From assembly GCA_020054965.1 (NCBI GenBank), contig JAIMZO010000010.1, positions 1 to 16,865 of the forward strand: a stretch of DNA of 16,865 bases, given 5' to 3'. The first letter of the stretch is position 1, and the number at the start of each line of letters is the position of its first letter. A program made the translations under genes and the position numbers. A model generated the notes under the pieces. That model worked only from the letters and a program-made list of their open reading frames with translations. It searched no databases and was not told where the DNA came from. Positions 7,168-14,381 of this stretch are shown piece by piece. The DNA is from Spirochaeta sp. GTDB taxonomy: Bacteria > Spirochaetota > Spirochaetia > Sphaerochaetales > Sphaerochaetaceae.

Positions 7168-8850
7168 TCATTTCTCGTAGGCTGACTCATGTACTCCAGC
7201 TACTGCTCTTCCGCTCGGTTCATTCATTGCCTTGAACGCCCGGTCCCATTCCAAAGCTGTTGCTGTGGAACAAGCAACCGAGTCCTCACGGGGAACACAG
7301 CGCGCCGCACTCTCACTGGGGAAGTGGGAAGCAAAGAGGGTACGATAGTAGTACTCCTCCTTGGTGGCGGGGGTGTGGATCGGGTACCGCTTTGCAGCCA
7401 GGGCAAACTGCTCATCACTGACCAAAGAGCTGGTAAGCTGCTTCAGGGTATCGATCCAGTTGTAGCCTACCCCGTCACTGAACTGCTCCTTCTGTCTCCA
7501 GACAATCTCATCAGGCAGATACTCCTTGAACGCCTCACGAAGAATCCACTTCTCGATACGCTTATGCTCCCCAACAACCGGGCAGAGCTTCATGTCAGGG
7601 TTGAGATTCATCGCTACATCCATGAACTCCTTGTCCAGGAACGGGACCCTTCCCTCAACACCCCAGGCTGCCAGTGACTTGTTCGCCCGCAGGCAGTCAT
7701 AGAGATGCAGCTTGGAGAGCTTCCTGACCGTCTCCTCATGGAACTCCCTGGCATTGGGAGCCTTGTGGAAATAGAGATACCCACCAAAGAGCTCGTCACT
7801 CCCTTCCCCGCTGAGCACCATCTTGATACCCATCGAGCGAATGACGCGAGCGAGCAAGTACATCGGGGTTGCTGCCCTTACCGTGGTGATATCGCTGGTT
7901 TCCAGATGATAGATGACATCACTGAGCGCATCAAGTGCCTCCTGGATGGTAAAATGCACCTCATGGTGGACAGTTTTCAGATGGGCAGCAGCAATTCGGG
8001 CTGCTTTCAGGTCGGGGGATCCCTCAAGCCCGATGGCAAATGAGTGGAGACGAGGCCACCAAGCTTCCTCCGTGTCTGCACTTTCCACCCGCTTTTGGGC
8101 ATATTTTGCAGTAATGGCTGCAATGATGGAACTGTCCAAGCCACCTGAGAGCAACACCCCATAGGGAACGTCACTCATCAACTGACGCTTCACGGCAGCC
8201 TCCAGAGCCTCCTTGACCATCTCGATCGTTCCCCCATGGTCCTTGACCACATCGTAGCTGGTCCATGAGCGCTCGTACCACTTCCTGAGCTTTTTCTCAG
8301 GACTGTAATACAGGTGTCCAGGAGGAAAGAGTTCAATCGCACTACAGGTTCCTTCCAAAGCCTTCAATTCACTCGCCACATAGAAATGTCCCTGGTCATC
8401 CCATCCCTGATAGAGGGGAATGATACCTATATGGTCACGAGCAATAAGGTACACGTCCTTCACCTGGTCATAGAGAGCGAAGGCAAAGATGCCATTCAGG
8501 TCCTCAAGAAAATCAGGGCCCTTCTCCTGGTAGAGGGCAAGGATGACTTCACAGTCACTCTGTGTCTGGAACTCGTAGACACCCTCATACTCCTTCCTGA
8601 TCTGCTGGTGGTTGTAGATTTCACCATTGACAGCCAACACCACATTCCTGTCTGCGCTGTAGAGCGGCTGACCTCCTGAGAGTGGGTCGACAATAGCTAG
8701 TCGTTCATGACTGATGATGGCCTTCTCCCCTTCATACACCCCCGACCAATCGGGACCACGGTGACGGATCTTCCCTGACATGGAAAGAATCTGGGAACGA
8801 AAGGCCTTTGCACTGCGCTGGATGTCAAACATTCCTACAAATCCACACAT
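7168..8850 (-). CDS. asnB: Asparagine synthase (glutamine-hydrolysing)
   Basis: Makes asparagine from aspartate, glutamine and ATP. At 560 residues it matches the AsnB class (about 554 in E. coli). The N-terminal class II glutamine amidotransferase has Cys2 as nucleophile (MCGFVGMFD), RLAIVDPLSGGQPL and NGEIYNH. The C-terminal synthetase has the pyrophosphatase loop SGGLDSS (about 235-241) and SGEGSDELFGGY. No insertion or truncation is visible. Start choice: two tandem ATGs occur at 8853 and 8850. The second places the Cys directly after the initiator Met, as the mechanism requires, and is 6 nt after GGAGG, so it is chosen. It follows argD on the same strand with a terminator-like hairpin in between and probably has its own promoter. 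It is closed by a hairpin at 7105-7138. Confidence 0.97.
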   Translation of the reverse strand: MCGFVGMFDIQRSAKAFRSQILSMSGKIRHRGPDWSGVYEGEKAIISHERLAIVDPLSGGQPLYSADRNVVLAVNGEIYNHQQIRKEYEGVYEFQTQSDCEVILALYQEKGPDFLEDLNGIFAFALYDQVKDVYLIARDHIGIIPLYQGWDDQGHFYVASELKALEGTCSAIELFPPGHLYYSPEKKLRKWYERSWTSYDVVKDHGGTIEMVKEALEAAVKRQLMSDVPYGVLLSGGLDSSIIAAITAKYAQKRVESADTEEAWWPRLHSFAIGLEGSPDLKAARIAAAHLKTVHHEVHFTIQEALDALSDVIYHLETSDITTVRAATPMYLLARVIRSMGIKMVLSGEGSDELFGGYLYFHKAPNAREFHEETVRKLSKLHLYDCLRANKSLAAWGVEGRVPFLDKEFMDVAMNLNPDMKLCPVVGEHKRIEKWILREAFKEYLPDEIVWRQKEQFSDGVGYNWIDTLKQLTSSLVSDEQFALAAKRYPIHTPATKEEYYYRTLFASHFPSESAARCVPREDSVACSTATALEWDRAFKAMNEPSGRAVAGVHESAYEK

Positions 8851-8867
8851 CATATACCTCCAAACGT

Positions 8868-8910
8868 AAAAAAGACGCTCCCCTCCCAGTACTTGGGTAG
8901 GAACGTCTTT
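8868..8910 (-). terminator. Intrinsic terminator after argD, located in the asnB leader
   Basis: On the minus strand AAAGACG (8910-8904) pairs perfectly with CGTCTTT (8877-8871). The stem continues inward through TTCC/GGGA pairs and CCC/GGG around a 7-nt loop, and six T residues follow (8873-8868). The T-run ends only about 10 nt before the asnB ribosome binding site. It ends the arg operon and may attenuate asnB. Confidence 0.85.
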
Positions 8911-8922
8911 GTTCTTGGAAGG

Positions 8923-8951
8923 ATACTACCTGCTCTTTTACAAAGTTGCAA
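8923..8951 (-). promoter_or_regulatory. Candidate asnB promoter in the argD tail
   Basis: TTGCAA (8951-8946) and TAGTAT (8928-8923) on the minus strand are 17 bp apart, each 4/6 to consensus. The -35 lies in the last codons of argD. The predicted transcript starts near 8916, so it would begin just before the terminator hairpin at 8910-8868. Confidence 0.4.
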
Positions 8952-10131
8952 GAGCCTCATCCACTACAGAGAGTGCAGCATCAATATCTTTTTTCCCAAC
9001 AACCAAGGGGGGAACAAAGCGCAAGACGTCGCTTCCAGCGCTTGCCACCAACACACCCTTGGCAAAACAGGCATCCACGACCTGCCGGGGAGGAACGGTA
9101 AGCACCAATCCATTGATCAGTCCCTTTCCCCTGACAGCAACGCAAAGGTCTGGATAGCGAACCACCAATTGAGCAAGTTTCTCCCTCAGGTACTCCCCCA
9201 TCTCCTGGACATGGGAGGTGAAATCTGGATCGCTGATACGACGGACCATCTCTCTCACCGCGGCCATTGCCAAGGCGTTGCCCCCAAAAGTGGAAGCATG
9301 GTCTCCGGGAGTGAAGATATGGCTTGCCTTTCCTGTGGTGAGCATCGCCCCGCAAGGGACACCACCAGCAAGGGCTTTTGCAGAGGTAAGTACATCGGGT
9401 TTCACACCATAGACCTGATATGCGAAGGGCTTTCCACTGCGGCCCATTCCACACTGTACCTCATCATAGATGAGCAGGAGATTGTGCTCATCACAGAGAG
9501 TGCGGAGTCCCTGCAGGAAGGCTGGGTCAGCTGGGACAATACCTCCCTCCCCCTGGATCGGCTCCACGATAATTGCACAGGTTTTTTCTGTAATGAGCGC
9601 TTTCACGCTCTCCAGGTTGTTGAACTCTGCATAGCTGAATCCCTGGGGAAGCGGTGCAAAATTCTTATGGTACTTCTTCTGCCCTGTTGCGGTGATTGCA
9701 CCGTAGGTCCTCCCATGGAATGAATGCACCATGGAGATGATTTCACTACGAGGGGTCTCACTCTGGTGCCCGAATTTCCTGGCAAGCTTGAGGGAAGCCT
9801 CTGTGGCTTCCGCCCCACTATTGCAGAAGAACACCCGTTCCATTCCGGCAAGCGAACAAAGTTCCTTTGCCGCCTCCACCCCTACCTTGTTGTAGTAGAG
9901 GTTCGAACAGTGCAGGAGGCCTTCACGAACAACCTTGTTGATCGCCTCCGATAAACCGGGGTCTCCGTAACCAAGGGCATTGACAGCGATACCCCCGACA
10001 AAATCGAGATAGTGCTTGCCCTCTTCATCTATGAGGTACATACCCTTCCCACCGGTAAACACCACCGGCACTTGGTTGTAGGTATCCAACAGGTATTGTT
10101 TTCCTGTCTGTATTGTCTCTTGCATGCTCAT
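8938..10131 (-). CDS. argD: Acetylornithine aminotransferase
   Basis: A PLP-dependent class III aminotransferase of 397 residues. It converts N-acetylglutamate semialdehyde and glutamate to N-acetylornithine and 2-oxoglutarate, the fourth acetylated step of arginine synthesis. Visible features: YLDFVGGIAVNALGYGDP (41-58), the phosphate-binding SGAEA (105-109), SFHGRTYG (137-144), YDEVQCGMGRSG with Asp223 and Gln226, and the Schiff-base Lys252 in TSAKALAGGVP. STFGGN follows further on. Enzymes of this type often also act on succinyldiaminopimelate in lysine synthesis. ATG 10131 overlaps the argB stop as ATGA, with AAGGAGG 7 nt upstream. It is the last gene of argCJBD and is followed by a strong terminator. 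The operon position makes ArgD much likelier than ornithine or GABA aminotransferase. Confidence 0.96.
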   Translation of the reverse strand: MSMQETIQTGKQYLLDTYNQVPVVFTGGKGMYLIDEEGKHYLDFVGGIAVNALGYGDPGLSEAINKVVREGLLHCSNLYYNKVGVEAAKELCSLAGMERVFFCNSGAEATEASLKLARKFGHQSETPRSEIISMVHSFHGRTYGAITATGQKKYHKNFAPLPQGFSYAEFNNLESVKALITEKTCAIIVEPIQGEGGIVPADPAFLQGLRTLCDEHNLLLIYDEVQCGMGRSGKPFAYQVYGVKPDVLTSAKALAGGVPCGAMLTTGKASHIFTPGDHASTFGGNALAMAAVREMVRRISDPDFTSHVQEMGEYLREKLAQLVVRYPDLCVAVRGKGLINGLVLTVPPRQVVDACFAKGVLVASAGSDVLRFVPPLVVGKKDIDAALSVVDEALATL

Positions 10132-11015
10132 GAGCGTTCCTCCTTGGTGACCATGGTCCCGATTCCCCGTGTGGTGAATATCTCAAGCAGGATGGCATGG
10201 GGAACCCTGCCATCAAGTACGTGCACACTACTCACCCCTCTCTCCAATCCATCAAGACAACACTGCACCTTGGGGATCATACCGCCATTGATCGTACCAT
10301 CCTGTATGTACGCTTCAGCTTGTCTTGTACTCAATGTGCGTATGATGGAGGAGGGATCATCCTTGTCCTTGAGGATCCCTTCCACATCGGTGAGGAACAC
10401 CAACTTCTGCGCAGAAAGGGAACCTGCAACGGCACTTGCCGCATAATCGGCATTGATATTATAGGTATTACCTTCCTCATCAACACCAACCGGGGAGACA
10501 ACCGGTACGAAGTTATTGGAAAGCAGGGTCTCAAGGAGACTGGTGTCGACCTTTTCCACATGGCCAACATACCCAAGATCTCGCCCCTTGTCATCCAACT
10601 TCTTTGAACAGAGCAGGGTTCTTCCATCCTTGCCACTGATGCCAACGGCACTGATGCCTACCTGTTCGAGCTCACTGACCAGACTCTTGCCGATGGATCC
10701 ACTGAGCACCATCTCCGCTACCTGTGCTGTCTCAGCATCGGTTACACGAAGCCCGTCAAGGAATTCGCTCTTCTTACCCAGACGGTCGAGCAGGCTGGTG
10801 ATCTCCTTGCCTCCGCCGTGGATGACCACAGGTTTCAAACCGATGTACTTGAGCATCGCAATATCCTGGATAACCGACTTTTTCAGTTGCTCATCAACCA
10901 TGGCAGAACCGCCATATTTGACCACGACAATACTGCCGGCGAATGTCCTGATGTAGGGAATCGCCTCAATAAGTACCTCAGCCTTGAGGATCTCGTTTGC
11001 CATCCTGTGTTTCAT
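10128..11015 (-). CDS. argB: Acetylglutamate kinase
   Basis: Phosphorylates N-acetylglutamate with ATP, the second step and usual control point of the cyclic arginine pathway. The 295-residue amino acid kinase fold shows VVKYGGSAM (31-39), VIHGGGKEI (64-72), GLRVTDAET (88-96) and, near the C-terminus, NGGMIPKVQCCLDGL. The first about 25 residues (EVLIEAIPYIRTF) match the extra N-helix of arginine-inhibited hexameric enzymes such as those of Thermotoga and Pseudomonas. The arginine-insensitive E. coli enzyme (258 aa) lacks this helix, so feedback inhibition by arginine is inferred. ATG 11015 overlaps the argJ stop by one base (TGATG) and the nearest GGAG is 13 nt away, so translation is probably coupled to argJ. 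Its own stop overlaps argD. Confidence 0.97.
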   Translation of the reverse strand: MKHRMANEILKAEVLIEAIPYIRTFAGSIVVVKYGGSAMVDEQLKKSVIQDIAMLKYIGLKPVVIHGGGKEITSLLDRLGKKSEFLDGLRVTDAETAQVAEMVLSGSIGKSLVSELEQVGISAVGISGKDGRTLLCSKKLDDKGRDLGYVGHVEKVDTSLLETLLSNNFVPVVSPVGVDEEGNTYNINADYAASAVAGSLSAQKLVFLTDVEGILKDKDDPSSIIRTLSTRQAEAYIQDGTINGGMIPKVQCCLDGLERGVSSVHVLDGRVPHAILLEIFTTRGIGTMVTKEERS

Positions 11016-12235
11016 CAGCTTCTATAATCTCCATTTATCCGGACATACTCATAGGAAAGATCACAGCCCCAAGCGGTGCCTTCCCCCTCTCCGTCTGTCA
11101 AGGTTACAAGTGTCTGCACATCCCTCTCCATCAGGATTGCCTTTGCTGTGTGCTCATCAAAAGCCAGGGGAGACCCTGCTGAAACCACCTGTATCGTCCC
11201 CTTGGAAGAGGAAAAAAAGAGGTCAACAGCATGTGGATTGAAATCAGCTCCACTATACCCCATGGCACAGAGAATCCGTCCCCAGTTTGCATCACTGCCA
11301 AAGAAAGCTGTCTTGACCAGGTTGCTGCTGATGATCGAGCGAGCAAGAATCTGGGCTGTCTCCTTGTCCTTTGCTCCCTTGACCGTTACCTCGATGAACT
11401 TTCCAGCCCCTTCCCCATCACGAACAATTGCCTTTGCAAGTTCCTTATGGACATACAGGAAAGCCTGGGTGAAGGCTTCCCACTCCCTGTGGGAGGGGGA
11501 GAGTGTGCCACACCCACTCTTTCCATTGGCAAGGACCAGTACGGTATCATTGGTGGAGGTATCCCCATCCACACTGATCATGTTGTAGGTGTCTCGGATG
11601 GAGGACCCAAGCAGTTCTTGCAGTACAGGTTTATCGATGGTTGCATCGGTGGTGATGAAGCTGAGCATGGTCGCCATGTTGGGATGGATCATCCCCGAGC
11701 CTTTTGCCATACCGCCGATGGTTACCTGCTTCCCATCAATCTCAAGCGAGACTGCGACTTCCTTGGTGAAGGTATCGGTTGTAAGTATTGCGGTTGCCGC
11801 CTCACTAGCCCCCGATCTCGAGGCATCAAGGACCTTTGCGCAGTCATCAATTCCTGCAACAATCTTATCCATGGGCAAGGGAAGCCCGATAACACCGGTG
11901 GAACATACCAATACCTCCTCAGGTTGCAAACCCAAGGTTTTTGCCGTATGCACGGCCATGGCCTCGGCATCCCTGTCTCCTTGCTCTGCTGTACATGCAT
12001 TGGCATTCCCGCTGTTGATCACAATAGCCTGTGCATGGAGGGAAGAGGAGACCAGCTTCCGGTCCCAGAGAACAGGGGCTGCTTTCACGAGGTTGGTGGT
12101 AAAAGATCCTGCAAAACTACAGGGAACCTCACTATAGACCAAGGCAAGGTCTTTTTTACGTTTCTTGACACCACAGGCTACACCATTGGCTGAAAAGCCC
12201 AGGGCAGCAGTAACGCCACCGTCTACTATTTGCAT
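11015..12235 (-). CDS. argJ: Glutamate N-acetyltransferase / amino-acid acetyltransferase (ArgJ)
   Basis: ArgJ moves the acetyl group from N-acetylornithine to glutamate, which releases ornithine and recycles the acetyl group. Some ArgJ also use acetyl-CoA. The 406-residue chain has the typical N-terminal GFSANGVACGVK, the oxyanion-hole segment STGVIG (112-117), and the self-cleavage site in KGSGMIHPNMATML. There Ala188 and Thr189 flank the cut and Thr189 becomes the nucleophile of the beta chain. The usual Ala in GMIAPN is His here, upstream of the cut. Start choice: GTG 12292 lies inside argC, whereas ATG 12235 lies 8 nt after GGAGG and just past the argC stop, so the ATG is preferred. No argA or argE is needed if ArgJ is bifunctional. 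Whether it is cannot be decided from the sequence. Confidence 0.96.
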   Translation of the reverse strand: MQIVDGGVTAALGFSANGVACGVKKRKKDLALVYSEVPCSFAGSFTTNLVKAAPVLWDRKLVSSSLHAQAIVINSGNANACTAEQGDRDAEAMAVHTAKTLGLQPEEVLVCSTGVIGLPLPMDKIVAGIDDCAKVLDASRSGASEAATAILTTDTFTKEVAVSLEIDGKQVTIGGMAKGSGMIHPNMATMLSFITTDATIDKPVLQELLGSSIRDTYNMISVDGDTSTNDTVLVLANGKSGCGTLSPSHREWEAFTQAFLYVHKELAKAIVRDGEGAGKFIEVTVKGAKDKETAQILARSIISSNLVKTAFFGSDANWGRILCAMGYSGADFNPHAVDLFFSSSKGTIQVVSAGSPLAFDEHTAKAILMERDVQTLVTLTDGEGEGTAWGCDLSYEYVRINGDYRS

Positions 12236-12248
12236 CACATGTTCCTCC

Positions 12249-13289
12249 TTACAGGGGGCTGGCAACCGTGGAGGCAAGACCAGTCTCTTCACCCAGATTG
12301 CACCGGATATTCATATTCTGCACGGCTTGGCCGGCAGCTCCTTTGACCAGGTTATCGATCGCCCCAATAGCAATAACTCGATTGGTTCTTCCATCAACCT
12401 TCCAGCCGATGGCGCACATGTTTGTATTCTTCACAAATCGGGTCTCAGGAAGAGAGGATCCCATCAAGCGAACAAACTTCTCGTCAGCGTACCACTTCTG
12501 GTATGCTGAGCTTACCTCTGCTTCACTGACCCCTTCCTTCAGGTTGGCATAGCAGGTAGAGAGAATCCCTCGGTGCATGGGAACCAGGTGAGGAGTGAAC
12601 TGCACGACAAGCTCACTACCGCTCAACTCGCTCAACTCCTGTTCAATCTCCGGGGTATGACGGTGAGTCGCCACCCCGTATGCCTTGTATGACTCGTTGA
12701 CCTCACAAAAGAGGGATCCAAGCTTCTCAGAGCGGCCGGCACCACTGACGCCACTTGCACTGTCTATGATCAGGGAATCTGGATCAACGAGCTTTTCAGC
12801 TACCAAGGGAGCCAAGGTGAGAATGCTACAGGTGGTATAGCAACCGGGGTTTGCTATCAGGTTTGCTGTTTCAATGCGCTCACGATGCAGTTCACAAAGC
12901 CCATAGACAGCCTCACTGAGCAGGTCCTTGCTCCCGTGATCAGTCCTGTACCAGGTTTCATAGACACTGCTGTCGCTTAGGCGATAATCGGCTCCGAGGT
13001 CGATGATGATACAACGCTCCAGTATCTCCCGGGTTACCTTATGGCTCGCTATCCCGTGGGGAAGGGCAAGGAACAGGACAGAGCACCGCTTGCTCGCTTC
13101 CTCAATATCTTCCTCTTCCAGCACCAAATCACACCCTCCCTCAAGAGAAGGATATATTTCACTGAAACGCTTTCCGCTGTAGGAGTGTGAGGCAAGGTAG
13201 GTAATCTCCACAGACGGATGATGTACCAGAAGGGCAACGAGCTGTGACCCTGCATAGCCTGTGGCACCAATGACTCCAACTTGTAGCAT
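12249..13289 (-). CDS. argC: N-acetyl-gamma-glutamyl-phosphate reductase
   Basis: Reduces N-acetylglutamyl phosphate to the semialdehyde with NADPH, the third acetylated step. The 346-residue product is of type 1 length. It opens with the Rossmann motif GVIGATGYAG (5-14), and contains FLALPHGIA and LGADYRLSD. The active-site Cys150 lies in NPGCYTTCSILTLAPL. RHTPEIEQEL and FTPHLVPMHRGI are conserved downstream. Start choice: in-frame TTG 13328 and ATG 13310 lie farther upstream, but only ATG 13289 has GGAGG at 5 nt spacing and begins directly at the Rossmann strand. It is the first gene of argCJBD. Only 2 nt of untranslated sequence lie between its stop and the ribosome binding site of argJ. 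A promoter with candidate ARG boxes precedes it. Confidence 0.97.
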   Translation of the reverse strand: MLQVGVIGATGYAGSQLVALLVHHPSVEITYLASHSYSGKRFSEIYPSLEGGCDLVLEEEDIEEASKRCSVLFLALPHGIASHKVTREILERCIIIDLGADYRLSDSSVYETWYRTDHGSKDLLSEAVYGLCELHRERIETANLIANPGCYTTCSILTLAPLVAEKLVDPDSLIIDSASGVSGAGRSEKLGSLFCEVNESYKAYGVATHRHTPEIEQELSELSGSELVVQFTPHLVPMHRGILSTCYANLKEGVSEAEVSSAYQKWYADEKFVRLMGSSLPETRFVKNTNMCAIGWKVDGRTNRVIAIGAIDNLVKGAAGQAVQNMNIRCNLGEETGLASTVASPL

Positions 13290-13311
13290 ACGTTCCTCCA
13301 AAAACTCCATA

Positions 13312-13329
13312 TTAGCATAATTATACAAA
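13312..13329 (-). promoter_or_regulatory. Candidate ARG box overlapping the argC -10
   Basis: An 18-bp imperfect palindrome (7 of 9 pairs complementary) with core ATAATTAT. The minus strand reads TGTAT-AATT-ATGCT, 7/10 to the ARG-box core TGAAT-N4-ATTCA. It covers the -10 hexamer, where ArgR/AhrC binding would block initiation. The region is AT-rich, so a chance match is possible. Confidence 0.38.
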
Positions 13330-13347
13330 AATATTCGATTTTGACCA
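13320..13347 (-). promoter_or_regulatory. Promoter of the argCJBD operon
   Basis: A perfect TATAAT (13325-13320) with TGGTCA (13347-13342, 4/6) at 16-bp spacing on the minus strand. The predicted start is near 13313, giving a short leader of about 24 nt before ATG 13289 that includes the GGAGG. Confidence 0.6.
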
Positions 13348-13376
13348 GACTCTTTGCATATATTTTCACAAATTTA

Positions 13377-13390
13377 TGTATAAATATTAA
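13377..13390 (+). promoter_or_regulatory. Second candidate ARG box upstream of argC
   Basis: TGTAT-AAAT-ATTAA, 8/10 to the ARG-box core. It overlaps the stop of the GNAT gene. Its centre is 63 bp (six helical turns) from the centre of the box at 13312-13329, a spacing that would let one ArgR hexamer bridge both. Confidence 0.33.
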
Positions 13391-14073
13391 TTAAACCAAT
13401 ACACCAACTCTGAAGAAAACACCAATCCAAGCTTTTTTTGGAGAGAGAGCGAGGCTTTGTTTGCCACCTCTACGTGGCAGTATGGGGTGGTTCCTTGAGT
13501 GAGCAACCTATTGATATATGCTCTCTCCAATGCTTCTCCCACATGCATCCTCCGGTACTGGGGCAACACCTCCAGCATACCCATTGCACACTCGACATGC
13601 CTGCCCATGAACCCAGCTGGATTACCGTCGATCTCTGCGGCGATCATGACCCCTGCCTCGTATCGTTCACGGATATACGTTTCATCACCATGTTTGTAGT
13701 GATGCAACACCATAGGAAGGTCTCTCTCCTCGAGAGGGCGGATGAGGATGGACTCATCCTCAATAAGTGGTTGTGCCAGAAGATAGACAGCCTGGACACA
13801 CTCCAGGGAGACAGCAAGACCTTTCCCCTTGAGCGCAGGAACAAGAGCCCCGGTGTGCACAGAGATGGGGCCCTTGCAACGGGAGAGCGCGTCGGCAAAG
13901 ATGTCTACCGCTGCTGGGTTGAACAACGCCACCGCATAGGTTGCATCCTGAACATGGAGCAATATTCCATCTTCATCTGCAATAAGCACCTCTGCTATAC
14001 CTTCTTCCAATGGTTCGATCAAATCGATATAGGTAGTTCTCCCCTTCAGGGAGAGTGTCTTGATTACATCCAT
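13387..14073 (-). CDS. GNAT-family acetyltransferase with an unassigned N-terminal domain
   Basis: A 228-residue protein. The C-terminal part (about 108-228) is a GNAT fold close to the FR47 group: ILIRPLEERDLPMVLHHY begins it, GFMGRHVECAMGMLEVLP is the beta4 region, and YRRMHVGEAL (173-182) is the acetyl-CoA loop. In that loop the first Gly of RxxGxG is His177. NKASLSLQKKLGLVFSSELVYWF is the typical closing segment. The N-terminal about 105 residues (VLIADEDGILLHVQDATYAVAL, then VHTGALVPALKGKGLAVSLECVQAVYLL) look like a small alpha/beta domain, possibly a worn second GNAT half. The substrate is unknown. It lies directly upstream of argC on the same strand, but argC has its own promoter 97 bp away. 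ATG 14073 has no Shine-Dalgarno and sits 5 nt after a -10 hexamer. Confidence 0.82.
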   Translation of the reverse strand: MDVIKTLSLKGRTTYIDLIEPLEEGIAEVLIADEDGILLHVQDATYAVALFNPAAVDIFADALSRCKGPISVHTGALVPALKGKGLAVSLECVQAVYLLAQPLIEDESILIRPLEERDLPMVLHHYKHGDETYIRERYEAGVMIAAEIDGNPAGFMGRHVECAMGMLEVLPQYRRMHVGEALERAYINRLLTQGTTPYCHVEVANKASLSLQKKLGLVFSSELVYWFN

Positions 14074-14381
14074 AGCCTACTGTAACGCAAGATGGCGCTG
14101 CTGTCAGTGTCGCAGGCTGTTGATTCCATGAAAAGCCAAACCTTATAGAGAATCAGAATGAACCCTGCAAAAAGGGACTTGGATCGCTGGGTGCCATCAG
14201 GACAAAGAGCGTAACAAGCATCAAAGGCAGGAATCCGCCTTGCCATGGTTCCGATAGTTAGGAAGAGAGCCCCAACACAGGCTACCAAACCAAGCTCGGC
14301 GGCAAGCAATACCGGGGAAAAAGCAACACCAGAAGTATTACGGTTTCCACGATCATAAGATTGCACTGGGTGAGCGTTCTC
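14074..14381 (-). other. Gene-poor stretch, possible remnant of a small membrane protein
   Basis: The 308 bp hold no confident gene. One minus frame from ATG 14356 reads MIVETVILLVLLF, hits TAG (14284-14282) and TAA (14260-14258), and then resumes as GFLPLMLVTLFVLMAP before TGA 14153. A second frame is open for 100 codons from GTG 14366 to 14064 and is hydrophobic, but it has no ribosome binding site and overlaps the GNAT start. An inverted repeat GGTGAG/CTCACC (14366-14389 area) lies at the end of the kinase-like gene without a T-run. The GNAT promoter is at the low-coordinate end. Confidence 0.3.
14079..14107 (-). promoter_or_regulatory. Candidate promoter of the GNAT gene (probably leaderless)
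   Basis: CTGACA (14107-14102, 5/6) and TACAGT (14084-14079, 4/6) on the minus strand are exactly 17 bp apart. The -10 ends 5 nt before ATG 14073, so the expected first base is at or next to the A of the start codon. Confidence 0.5.

Noticed and set aside
8854..8937. T-box or other riboswitch in the asnB leader
   Set aside because: The leader is under 70 nt and has neither a T-box sequence nor a specifier loop; only the terminator hairpin is visible.
8893..9723. Plus-strand open frame of 276 codons antisense to argD
   Set aside because: It lies almost wholly inside argD, has no family motifs and has a composition typical of a shadow frame opposite a GC-balanced gene.
11231..12193. Plus-strand open frame of 320 codons antisense to argJ
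   Set aside because: It is rich in Cys, Gly and His with no domain signature and is fully covered by the well-supported argJ.
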